The translations under genes and the position numbers were made by a program. Positions 24,622 through 31,946 of a stretch of 64,000 nt of DNA are shown here, one piece after another. Where the stretch lies: NCBI GenBank assembly GCA_019187365.1, contig JABARE010000001.1, forward strand, positions 310,001-374,000, written 5' to 3'. Every line of letters begins with the position of its first letter. Position 1 is the stretch's first letter. Source of the stretch: Saprospiraceae bacterium. Lineage in GTDB: Bacteria > Bacteroidota > Bacteroidia > Chitinophagales > Saprospiraceae. The notes beneath the pieces were generated by a model, which was given only the letters and a program-made list of their open reading frames with translations, ran no database searches and was not told the DNA's origin.

Positions 24622-25350
24622 TCAAATAATCAGGCGTTTTGCCAGACACAGGCGATGGCTAAATTGGTTGTGGCCAGGCATTCGTATTCCCTGATCGTTG
24701 TATATTCCAATGTGCACCAAGCCTGAAGCGTGCAGCAGATGCGACTCATCCAAGGCAATGCCGACGTGGGTGATGGTTTCACCATCGGGCTGGCTGAAGT
24801 ACAATAGGTCACCTGGCAAATAAGCTCCCATTATGACGTCTTCGCCGATAAATGCCTGATCTTTAGCATCTCTTGGCAAATTCATTCCTATCAGACGTCC
24901 ATAGAGCTGTGTAAAACCGGAACAATCAACTCCGTAGGGAGTTCGTCCACCCCAGAGGTATGGTGTCCCATCAAACACCTTTCTTAGCAGGTTGAGCGCA
25001 GCACTCTCATCCAGCTGGCTAAGGGTTGTCCCCTCGATGACAGAACACCGGTCTTTTTCGACCAGGCTGCCGAAAAGCACTTTTCTTATGGTGTTCTCCG
25101 CGCGAACCATTGCGTGAACACTGCTAATGACCGCGGTGTGTTCAAACTTAGTAAAGGGTTGCCAGCAGGCTTCGCACCAATCGACCCACCCAATATACTC
25201 ATCATGGGTTGTTGAGACCAACACCCAGTTGCCTCGTTCGTCTAATCGCTCTACCCGCTCTCCGAACAAAACCTGATTGACCATTTCCGAACGGTGAGAC
25301 GGTTGTTGGCGAAGCGGAAGGCAGGAAACCCTGCAAGTAAAAACATCCAT
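24622..25350 (-). CDS. NlpC/P60 (C40) cell-wall peptidase with SH3-like domain
   Basis: A 242-residue protein. Residues 1-65 form an SH3-like domain (LRQQPSHRSEMVNQVLFGE). A variable linker follows. Residues 120-240 are the NlpC/P60 domain with catalytic Cys143 in YGVDCSGFTQ, His195 in THVGIAL and His207 in HASG. The family cleaves D-Glu/DAP bonds in peptidoglycan stem peptides; YkfC-like members act on recycled peptides. No signal peptide is seen at this start, which suits a cytoplasmic recycling role. It is convergent with CBS across 118 bases of unremarkable DNA. Confidence 0.9.
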   Translation of the reverse strand: MDVFTCRVSCLPLRQQPSHRSEMVNQVLFGERVERLDERGNWVLVSTTHDEYIGWVDWCEACWQPFTKFEHTAVISSVHAMVRAENTIRKVLFGSLVEKDRCSVIEGTTLSQLDESAALNLLRKVFDGTPYLWGGRTPYGVDCSGFTQLYGRLIGMNLPRDAKDQAFIGEDVIMGAYLPGDLLYFSQPDGETITHVGIALDESHLLHASGLVHIGIYNDQGIRMPGHNQFSHRLCLAKRLII

Positions 25351-25369
25351 TCTTAAAATGTGGTGTTCC

Positions 25370-25385
25370 GGGTTTAACTTTACCC
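25370..25385. promoter_or_regulatory. Short GGGT/ACCC dyad overlapping the likely PorP/SprF promoter
   Basis: GGGT, TTAACTTT, ACCC. The inner bases contain TAACTTTA, one mismatch from TAnnTTTG, 24 bases before the PorP/SprF ATG. The region is shared with the divergent NlpC gene. The signal is weak. Confidence 0.3.
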
Positions 25386-25406
25386 ATAAGAACCGGAATC
25401 AAAAAT

Positions 25407-26462
25407 ATGGCATCCAGACTGACTTTTTACCTACTGCTGCAATTCATTTCGTTTGGAATCACAGGGCAGGATATTCAGTTTTCGCAGTACAATGCCATTG
25501 GTGCATATTACAATCCGGCAGCTTCCGGTTTTTTTGGAGGTAACTTCCAGGTCGGAAGCATTTACCGGAACCAGTGGGTTGGCCTGCAGGATCAGCCTTT
25601 CGTGCAGCTGGCCATTTCGGGTGAGATCAAATTCCTCAATGGTGACGGCCTAATAAACAAAGATTTCATCGGAGCAGGCGTCTATTTTGCAACAGATCGT
25701 TCTCAATTGTTCGATTGGAACAAAAATGAGATGGTGCTGCATCTCGCTTACCACAAATTGCTTGATAAAAGATCGGAAAGTTATCTATCAGGTGGTTTGT
25801 CTTTTGGGCTCGTCCAGCGTTCGGTGAATTACGACAATCTGTATTTCGAGGACCAGTTCGACGGTCTTGATGCCTATAGCCGGCCAACTGGAGAATTGCT
25901 GCCAGCCAACATACATGCGGTACCTGTTTTAAAAATCGGGTTGCGATACCAAACCTCGTTCAGCAGAAGCTGGGGTTTGGAGTTGGGGCTCTCTGCCGAC
26001 AAGCTACTGGCGGCTGATCACTCATTTTTCAATGGATACGATAACCCGGATTATACAGGGACCCGCGAAGCGCCGGCCTTCAGGAATTTTGTTGCAATCG
26101 CCAACCTCCGATATGCATATACACGCGTAGATGCGCTGTTTCCACGAATCTACTTTTTTGCACAAGGACCACACCGGCTGCTACAAACGGGCGTTCATTA
26201 CCGCAAGCTCCTCCCTCAGAAGAATGCTACGGCCATCTATGCCGGGCTTTCCGGCCGATGGAGCAATCGCGAAAGCAGCCTTGAGCCGGTAGACTTGGGA
26301 ATGTTGCTCGGATTTGAGATTAACCAGGTAACAGTAGGCCTTCAATACGACATTGGAATCCGGGATGCAAGCAAATACAATTCGCCAACGCACTCATTTG
26401 AGCTCAGCTTGAGGATTGCAGGGGACTACGATCGTCGTCGGCAAACCACAACAGCTTTTTAA
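25407..26462 (+). CDS. PorP/SprF-family type IX secretion membrane protein
   Basis: A 351-residue outer-membrane protein. The signal peptide ends near GITGQ (about residue 20). The mature N-terminus DIQFSQYNAIGAYYNPAASGFF is the hallmark of PorP/SprF. The rest is amphipathic beta barrel (SGGLSFGLVQRSV, LGLSADKLL, VGLQYDIGIRDA). These proteins assist T9SS export and gliding adhesins, often paired with one large substrate. Here it is not next to an adhesin or to porK/L/M/N, so it is an orphan paralogue. Its end is 13 bases from convergent ribB. Confidence 0.92.
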   Translation: MASRLTFYLLLQFISFGITGQDIQFSQYNAIGAYYNPAASGFFGGNFQVGSIYRNQWVGLQDQPFVQLAISGEIKFLNGDGLINKDFIGAGVYFATDRSQLFDWNKNEMVLHLAYHKLLDKRSESYLSGGLSFGLVQRSVNYDNLYFEDQFDGLDAYSRPTGELLPANIHAVPVLKIGLRYQTSFSRSWGLELGLSADKLLAADHSFFNGYDNPDYTGTREAPAFRNFVAIANLRYAYTRVDALFPRIYFFAQGPHRLLQTGVHYRKLLPQKNATAIYAGLSGRWSNRESSLEPVDLGMLLGFEINQVTVGLQYDIGIRDASKYNSPTHSFELSLRIAGDYDRRRQTTTAF

Positions 26463-26475
26463 ATCAGCCACGAGG

Positions 26476-27573
26476 TCAGTAATGTGCATAACCAACAATC
26501 TCCAGCCCATAGGCTTCCAATGAGATGTGTTTTCTCGGAAAATTGGAAAGTACGATCATCTTGCCAACGGACAAGTCCCTAAGAATTTGTGCGCCGATGC
26601 CAATTTCGCGTTGTTCGTATTCCGTGCGCTGAACCTCGGGAAGCGCTGGTTCCAGGCGCAACAATGGCTTATCAGTTCTTTCCTGGCCGCATAGCAATAC
26701 CAGTATCCCACAAGCTGACTTTTCAATAACGTCAAATGCCCGTCGCAACATACTGTTCTCTGACTGGACGAGTACATCGACCAATTCAACATAAAGATCT
26801 GCATATTGCACTCTGACTGAACACGGGACGGAAGGATCAATAGTGCCTTTAATAAAAGCCAGATGGATATCCTCCGTGTTGGTTTGCCGGAATTGAACAA
26901 TGCGATAGGAAGTACCACCGATGCTTTCCGTCATGGTACGCTCCTGCTGAATGAGTCGTTCACTTTTCAAACGGTACTCAATCAGATCGTGGATTGAGAT
27001 AATTTTCAGATCAAATTTTCCGGATTTTTCGAAAAGCTGCGGCAATCTGGCCATGCTGCCATCCTCGTTAAGAATCTCGATGAGGGCACCCGCTGGAGCC
27101 ATCCCGGCCAATCGTGCCATATCGATCACCGCCTCCGTGTGCCCAGCCCTCTGCAGCACCCCGCCAGGCTTTGCCCTCAAAGGAAAAATGTGGCCAGGAC
27201 GTGCAAAATCGTCCTTTTGGAAATGTTCATTGGCAAGAGCCTGGATGGTCAAACACCGGTCCCGGGTCGAAATTCCTGTTGTACAACCATTTCCGATCAG
27301 GTCAACCGAAACGGTAAAGGCAGTCTCATGCAAGGAGGTATTTTTCCTGACCATGAGTGGAAGTTGCAGAGCATCGGCCCTAGCTTCCTCTAAAGGCGCG
27401 CACAGCAAGCCCCTTCCATGGCTGGCCATGAAATTGACGAGCTCAGGGGTAATGGTTTCGGCTGCACAAATGAAGTCACCCTCGTTTTCGCGGTCTTCGT
27501 TGTCGACAACGATGAGGATTTTCCCTTGCCGAAAATCCTGTATGGCTTCTTCGATGGTGTTAAAAGTTGTCAT
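26476..27573 (-). CDS. ribB: 3,4-dihydroxy-2-butanone-4-phosphate synthase with degenerate GTP cyclohydrolase II domain
   Basis: A 365-residue RibBA-type protein. The N-terminal RibB half (1-200) has intact landmarks: VVDNEDRENEGDFI, the ASHGRGLLCAPL segment, TGISTRDR, RPGHIFPLRA and RAGHTEAVIDMARLAG. The C-terminal half has the cyclohydrolase II length, but where RibA has its Cys-rich zinc/GTP site (HSECLTGD...RCDCG) this protein reads VQYADLYVELVDVL with no cysteines. Only the butanone-phosphate step should be active. The ATG at 27573 follows the GT2 stop by two bases; an in-frame TTG at 27579 would overlap it. It is last in the GT4-GT2-ribB operon. Confidence 0.9.
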   Translation of the reverse strand: MTTFNTIEEAIQDFRQGKILIVVDNEDRENEGDFICAAETITPELVNFMASHGRGLLCAPLEEARADALQLPLMVRKNTSLHETAFTVSVDLIGNGCTTGISTRDRCLTIQALANEHFQKDDFARPGHIFPLRAKPGGVLQRAGHTEAVIDMARLAGMAPAGALIEILNEDGSMARLPQLFEKSGKFDLKIISIHDLIEYRLKSERLIQQERTMTESIGGTSYRIVQFRQTNTEDIHLAFIKGTIDPSVPCSVRVQYADLYVELVDVLVQSENSMLRRAFDVIEKSACGILVLLCGQERTDKPLLRLEPALPEVQRTEYEQREIGIGAQILRDLSVGKMIVLSNFPRKHISLEAYGLEIVGYAHY

Positions 27574-27575
27574 AA

Positions 27576-28778
27576 TCAAACGTTCCGGTTTGGCGGAATC
27601 CAGCTACTTTGTCTGATGCCCCGCAAATATCCCCAAAAACCAAGCAATACCGCAAAATTCATTGCCACAAAATACTTCCACGAACGCAACGGTGAGAACT
27701 GCAGGCCAAATCGCTGTAGCAAACCGTCAAGCATTGGCAACCCTATCAGGGCAAACGATAAAAACCACAAAATGGCATAGTGTAACGACGACCCCGCCAT
27801 GGCGAGAATGGCGGTACAAATGGCGAACATGATAAGGTTCAATGGCAGCAACCAGCGCAAAACCTTGTGCGATATAAAAACAAAGAGCAGTCCGGCAGGC
27901 ATGCTCAGCAGGGATGGCAGCAATTGTCGAAGATTTTGAAAGTTTCCTGACGCAATTCTTCTTTTCCTGCGAAATTCCTCCGACATTTTAGTAGGAATAT
28001 CCTCATAGCAAACCGCTTCAGGGTTGACTATACAACGGCCACCAGCCAACATGGCACGCATTGAAAGATAAAAATCGTCAACCAGCAATCCGGGTGGTAA
28101 GGGCTGATAAAAGTTTGTCCGCAAAGCGTAACACCCACCAAAAGCCCCCATGGCATAACCCCATAGCTGTCCTTCCATATACTTCAGCCGGGATTCGAAA
28201 CCCATGTAGGCCCTTTCTGAGCCGGCAATCCCTTCCAGTCGCTGAGACCGTTGAATGATCTTTGAATCGACCAGGGCAATGCAGGAATCTGAGAGCGGTG
28301 CCAAAAGTTCTGTGATTGCATTTGGCTCAAGATAAACATTTGCATCCGTAAAAATAAACACGTGATCGCCTGAAGCGGGTCGCTCCTGTAAAGCGCTTGC
28401 ACATAAATCGTTGATGATGCTGGTTTTTCCCCTTCGTTCGGCATATGCGAAGAATCGAACGTCGCTGCGTCCGGCTTCAATAGCTTGAATGATTTCAACG
28501 GACCCGTCGTTTGACCCATCCGACCCTAAATAAATGATCACTTCGCCGGATACGTATTTAGAATCAAATATCGTATCCAGCTTCTGCGCAATTACCTGTG
28601 CCTCATTGTACACCGCAATGATGATCGAAACGTCACGGTGGAATTCACCCGTCTTCTCCGGCTTCTTTGTCCTAATAGCTGAGGACAGAAATACGGCGTA
28701 TACGAACAGCGGATAGAGAATGAATGGATAGATTAGTATAAAGCCAAAGAAAACGAAAGCCGCCTCAAGAAAGTGCAT
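27576..28778 (-). CDS. Membrane glycosyltransferase, family 2
   Basis: A 400-residue inner-membrane GT2. One N-terminal membrane segment (HFLEAAFVFFGFILIYPF) is followed by the GT-A domain with VSIIIAVYNEAQVI, SDGSNDGS (UDP-sugar site), FTDANVYLEPNA (DxD-like) and VDDFYLSMRA (catalytic Asp region), then RRKRRIASGNFQN. Three or four C-terminal helices complete it. This is the processive or polyprenyl-linked GT2 layout used for polysaccharides. The start at 28778 overlaps the GT4 stop by 14 bases. A longer frame to 28964 would lie wholly inside GT4 and lacks support. Confidence 0.9.
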   Translation of the reverse strand: MHFLEAAFVFFGFILIYPFILYPLFVYAVFLSSAIRTKKPEKTGEFHRDVSIIIAVYNEAQVIAQKLDTIFDSKYVSGEVIIYLGSDGSNDGSVEIIQAIEAGRSDVRFFAYAERRGKTSIINDLCASALQERPASGDHVFIFTDANVYLEPNAITELLAPLSDSCIALVDSKIIQRSQRLEGIAGSERAYMGFESRLKYMEGQLWGYAMGAFGGCYALRTNFYQPLPPGLLVDDFYLSMRAMLAGGRCIVNPEAVCYEDIPTKMSEEFRRKRRIASGNFQNLRQLLPSLLSMPAGLLFVFISHKVLRWLLPLNLIMFAICTAILAMAGSSLHYAILWFLSFALIGLPMLDGLLQRFGLQFSPLRSWKYFVAMNFAVLLGFWGYLRGIRQSSWIPPNRNV

Positions 28779-30015
28779 CCCTTGACAATTCTTGATTGTC
28801 CCTGGCATGCGTTGAAAGCACCTTGCGATAGGTAGCCATGAGTTTTGTCCCCAGCTTGTTACTATCAAAGTGCTGTACGACAAACCGATGAGCCCGCTCT
28901 CCCATTTTTTGCATAGCCTGGGGGTTCTCTTTACAATAGCGGATGCTTTCAATGAAATCCGCAACGGAATTGGCTATAATGACCTCTTCCTTGTGGCGGG
29001 CATTTATGCCCTCTAAACCTATGCTCGTTGTGATCACTACCCTCCCAAGCGCCATGGCTTCAAGAATTTTCACCCTCATTCCGGATCCTGCAAAGATGGG
29101 CACAACCATCACCTGGTACTCCAGCATAAAAGCACGCGCATCCACCACTTCAGGATGATAATGCACTCCCGGATTGTTGAGTTGAATGAGATCTGCCGGC
29201 GCATTGCGCCCTGCAAAATGAAATTCGACATCCGACATTTCGGCATGAACTTCGGGCCAAACTTCTTGCAGAAACCATCGAACTGCCCCCGCATTGGGCA
29301 ACCAATCCAAGGACCCGATAAATGACAAGGTCAATGTGCGCTGAAAAGCGCTGTAATCGGGAAGGTACTGCTGAAAATTCAATCCAACCGGACTGGCTAC
29401 ACAGCCATTTTTGTAACCGAGCGACCTGAATTGAACCAGGTCTCGATCTGTAATGGCGACTAAAAAATCGTAATCATTTAGAATAGACAATTCGAAATTT
29501 CGCAACTTTTTACCAAGATGAGCTAAATAAAATTTCTTTGGCAAAAATTTCACCTGGTTGGCGATGCGCATCCAGATCTCGTGTTCGATGTTGTGTGCAC
29601 GCAAGACGACAAGCGCATTTGAATTTGCCTTGATTTCAGGTAGGTATGGTGCAAGGTAAGGGGTTTCTAACTGAATGATATCAAACTCCTCCCTATGCAA
29701 GGTCTCAACGAGTGCCTTCCTGAAATCCTCTGATACGAACCGCGTAACATGGTAGGATGCAGTGCTGAACAAATTGCGCAAGGCTCCGCGCCAGTGAATT
29801 CGATTGTCAACTTTAACACATCGAATGAATTGGTAATAATGCAATTCCTCCGCAATGTTTTCGCCGATGTCGACGAAATGCCGCGTGGTATTCATCGCCA
29901 GCAAACTAACCTGACAACCGGCAGCTGCCAGGGACTTGCTCATCTGCAGGATTGCAACAGATTCCCCGTCCTTTGGAGGATGTGGAAATTTCTTGCTAAC
30001 CTGCAATATCTTCAT
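28765..30015 (-). CDS. Glycosyltransferase, family 4 (GT-B)
   Basis: A 416-residue cytoplasmic or peripheral GT. The N-terminal Rossmann domain starts MKILQVSKKFPHPPKDGESV, a glycine/proline-rich acceptor loop. The donor domain has LSFIGSLDWLPNAGAVRWFL, FHFAGRNAP, and the signature VVPIFAGSGMRVKILEAMALG with the conserved Glu of the EX7E motif. Its pattern suits exopolysaccharide or surface-glycan synthesis. It overlaps the membrane GT2 downstream by 14 bases and has a perfect -7 box 34 bases upstream, making it the first gene of a GT4-GT2-ribB unit. Confidence 0.92.
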   Translation of the reverse strand: MKILQVSKKFPHPPKDGESVAILQMSKSLAAAGCQVSLLAMNTTRHFVDIGENIAEELHYYQFIRCVKVDNRIHWRGALRNLFSTASYHVTRFVSEDFRKALVETLHREEFDIIQLETPYLAPYLPEIKANSNALVVLRAHNIEHEIWMRIANQVKFLPKKFYLAHLGKKLRNFELSILNDYDFLVAITDRDLVQFRSLGYKNGCVASPVGLNFQQYLPDYSAFQRTLTLSFIGSLDWLPNAGAVRWFLQEVWPEVHAEMSDVEFHFAGRNAPADLIQLNNPGVHYHPEVVDARAFMLEYQVMVVPIFAGSGMRVKILEAMALGRVVITTSIGLEGINARHKEEVIIANSVADFIESIRYCKENPQAMQKMGERAHRFVVQHFDSNKLGTKLMATYRKVLSTHARDNQELSRDALS

Positions 30016-30049
30016 AGGGAATGCCTTGAGATGGTTTTATTGGCGCACA

Positions 30050-30057
30050 CAAATCTA
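30050..30057 (-). promoter_or_regulatory. -7 box TAGATTTG for the GT4-GT2-ribB operon
   Basis: Exact TAnnTTTG on the minus strand, 34 bases before the GT4 ATG at 30015. Confidence 0.55.
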
Positions 30058-30103
30058 CACTTTCACTGCTATATAGCCGAACGGTATCTATGCTTTAACT
30101 ACC

Positions 30104-30124
30104 CAATACAGTATTTTAGTATTG
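30104..30124. promoter_or_regulatory. CAATAC/GTATTG inverted repeat in the GT4-lolD intergenic region
   Basis: A 6-bp perfect dyad with a nine-base AT-rich centre, inside the 267-base divergent region. No TAnnTTTG is found for lolD, so this could mark its control region. The rest of the interval shows nothing I recognise. Confidence 0.25.
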
Positions 30125-30282
30125 CGATCTGTAGAAATTGCGCGGTCCACATAAGATACGGGGAAAGCATTGAATCCTCATTGGCCGAGAGATTTCCTGC
30201 CAGCCCAACCGGCAGCCTCCAAATCATCGACGTTGGCTACCTTCGCCAGAAGAATGAGTCAGTGCTCTAGCGCACCCATGAT

Positions 30283-30942
30283 ATGTATGCAATTGATTGT
30301 CAGGACATAACGAAGAGCTATCAAAAACTGCGCGTTCTGAAGGGCGTCAGCATGCAGATCCGGGAGGGCGATCTGGTCAGTATACTTGGTGCATCAGGAG
30401 CTGGAAAGAGTACCTTGCTCAACATCATCGGCTCCCTGGATTCAGCCGATGGGGGCATGGTATTGCTCTATGGACGCGATGTGGGAAAAATGAATGCAAA
30501 ACAGCTCGCCATCTTGCGAAACCAGGAAATCGGCTTTATTTTTCAGTTTCACCACCTTTTACCCGAATTCTCCGCTTTGGAAAACGTGCTTTTGCCTTCG
30601 GCAATCGGGAGGCAGTCGGAAAAAACGAGCCGGAACAGGGCAAAAGAATTACTTGACAGGCTTGGCATGGCAGAAAGGATGACCCACCGCCCGGGCGAGC
30701 TCTCCGGCGGAGAGCAACAACGGGTCGCCCTGGCACGCGCGTTGATCAACAAGCCCCGAATCTTACTTGCAGACGAACCAACAGGAAATCTTGACCAGGA
30801 AAATGCCAGGCAGGTCTTGCAGTTGATTTTTGAATTGCGGCGGGAACAGCCAATGACGACTTTACTGGTCACACATGACCCTCAGGTTGCAGCACGCGCG
30901 GATCATTCAATAATGATGAAAGATGGGAAAATTGTCGAATGA
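30283..30942 (+). CDS. lolD: ABC transporter ATP-binding protein, LolD/MacB type
   Basis: A 219-residue ATPase of the MacB/LolD/FtsE group. Walker A is GASGAGKST (about 38-46), the Q-loop FQFHHLLPEFSALENV, the signature LSGGEQQRVALARAL, Walker B ILLADEPTGNLD and the H-loop LVTHD. LolD energises release of lipoproteins from the inner membrane with LolC/E permeases, which are not adjacent here, so a macrolide or peptide exporter ATPase is also possible. It is followed by an overlapping SCO gene (20 bases), so co-transcription with the copper/cytochrome genes is likely. Confidence 0.9.
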   Translation: MYAIDCQDITKSYQKLRVLKGVSMQIREGDLVSILGASGAGKSTLLNIIGSLDSADGGMVLLYGRDVGKMNAKQLAILRNQEIGFIFQFHHLLPEFSALENVLLPSAIGRQSEKTSRNRAKELLDRLGMAERMTHRPGELSGGEQQRVALARALINKPRILLADEPTGNLDQENARQVLQLIFELRREQPMTTLLVTHDPQVAARADHSIMMKDGKIVE

Positions 30943-31552
30943 ACGTTTCCGATTCAGTATGGCATTCTCGTTTGCCTTGCTCGTAGTTCTTTATACAGGC
31001 TGCAGGGAAGACAAATTGCCGATCATCGGCTACCAGGAAATCGTCGATGGCAAACCAACGTTCGCAAAAATTCCTGAGTTTTCTTACCAAAACCAGGATG
31101 GCCAAACGATTCGTAGCGTTGATTTGAAGGGAAAAATCCACATTGCCAATTTCTTTTTCACCTCATGCCCCACCATTTGCCCCAAAACGGTTCGCAGTAT
31201 GGTTGAAATCGCAAAGTACTTTGGGAATGATCCCCGCATCCAATACATCAATTTTAGCATTGATTACCGACGCGACAGCGTTCCCAGACTAAAGGCGTAT
31301 TACGATCGCCTGGGCGTTGATCTACCAAATTTTCACTTATTGCGCATACCGGACCGGGAAGAATTGCGGCGCGTACCTCAAAAATACCTAAGCATCGCGA
31401 CAGAAAATCCGGAAGCAGCGGGCGGATTCGACCACAGCGGCTGGCTTCTTTTGGTCGACCAAGAATTGCACCTAAGAGCTTTCTGTCTTGGCACCGATGA
31501 AAAGGCTGTAAAGAAATTTATCCAGGATGGCCGGCGTCTGCTCGATGAGTAA
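30923..31552 (+). CDS. SCO1/SenC-family copper chaperone lipoprotein
   Basis: A 209-residue thioredoxin-fold protein. A short basic N-terminus and hydrophobic stretch end in a lipobox-like LYTGC (Cys27). The copper/redox site is SCPTICP (Cys82, Cys86), and His171 in GGFDHSGWLLLVD completes the ligand set. SCO proteins deliver copper to the CuA centre of cytochrome oxidases or handle its thiols. I prefer the 30923 start because the ATG at 30959 would lose the basic n-region. It overlaps lolD by 20 bases and the cytochrome c gene by 8. Confidence 0.93.
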   Translation: MGKLSNERFRFSMAFSFALLVVLYTGCREDKLPIIGYQEIVDGKPTFAKIPEFSYQNQDGQTIRSVDLKGKIHIANFFFTSCPTICPKTVRSMVEIAKYFGNDPRIQYINFSIDYRRDSVPRLKAYYDRLGVDLPNFHLLRIPDREELRRVPQKYLSIATENPEAAGGFDHSGWLLLVDQELHLRAFCLGTDEKAVKKFIQDGRRLLDE

Positions 31553-31946
31553 GTGCGTTTGTTCAGTCTTTGTAATATGCTTTTTGCTCCACGGGGGCTG
31601 TGAGCTGTCAACCAATGTTTACAAGGAAGGCAAAGGCATATACGTACAATGGTGCAGCAGCTGCCATGGCATCGATCAACAAGGCCTTGGAAGCCTCTAT
31701 CCTCCTCTGACCGATCTGAGCGCCTTCTCCACATCGATTGGCGAAATCCCCTGTCTGATCCGCCTGGGAAGCGGAGCGATAAATGGAGGCGACTCCCTGA
31801 TGCAGATGCCAGCCCTAACACATCTGACAGACGTCGAAATCTCTAATGTACTCAATTACCTCAATTCACTGCACTGGAAATTACCGGAGGTCCAATTAAA
31901 TCAGATCAGGCATTGGCTCACTCAATGCGAAGGCACTCAAAAGTGA
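31545..31946 (+). CDS. Small c-type cytochrome lipoprotein
   Basis: A 133-residue exported haem protein. The signal sequence ends in a lipobox-like HGGC (Cys19). The single haem site is CSSCH (Cys37, Cys40, His41), followed by a GLGSLYPPL loop and the sixth-ligand region SLMQMPALTHLTD. It resembles class I cytochrome c or the cytochrome c domains of terminal oxidase modules. The ATG at 31545 lies inside the SCO stop region (ATGAGTAA), so the two are translationally coupled. Its 3' end overlaps the convergent TonB receptor gene by 10 bases. Confidence 0.92.
   Translation: MSKCVCSVFVICFLLHGGCELSTNVYKEGKGIYVQWCSSCHGIDQQGLGSLYPPLTDLSAFSTSIGEIPCLIRLGSGAINGGDSLMQMPALTHLTDVEISNVLNYLNSLHWKLPEVQLNQIRHWLTQCEGTQK

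Noticed and set aside
26951..27616. 221-codon plus-strand frame inside ribB
   Set aside because: Complete antisense shadow of ribB with serine-rich composition typical of complement translation.
26476..27700. FMN riboswitch upstream of ribB
   Set aside because: The upstream region is the coding end of the GT2 gene, two bases away; no RFN-like conserved blocks are visible.
29749..30270. 173-codon plus-strand frame over the GT4 start and the GT4-lolD gap
   Set aside because: Antisense to a convincing GT4 gene and its promoter; low-complexity mixed composition and no motif.
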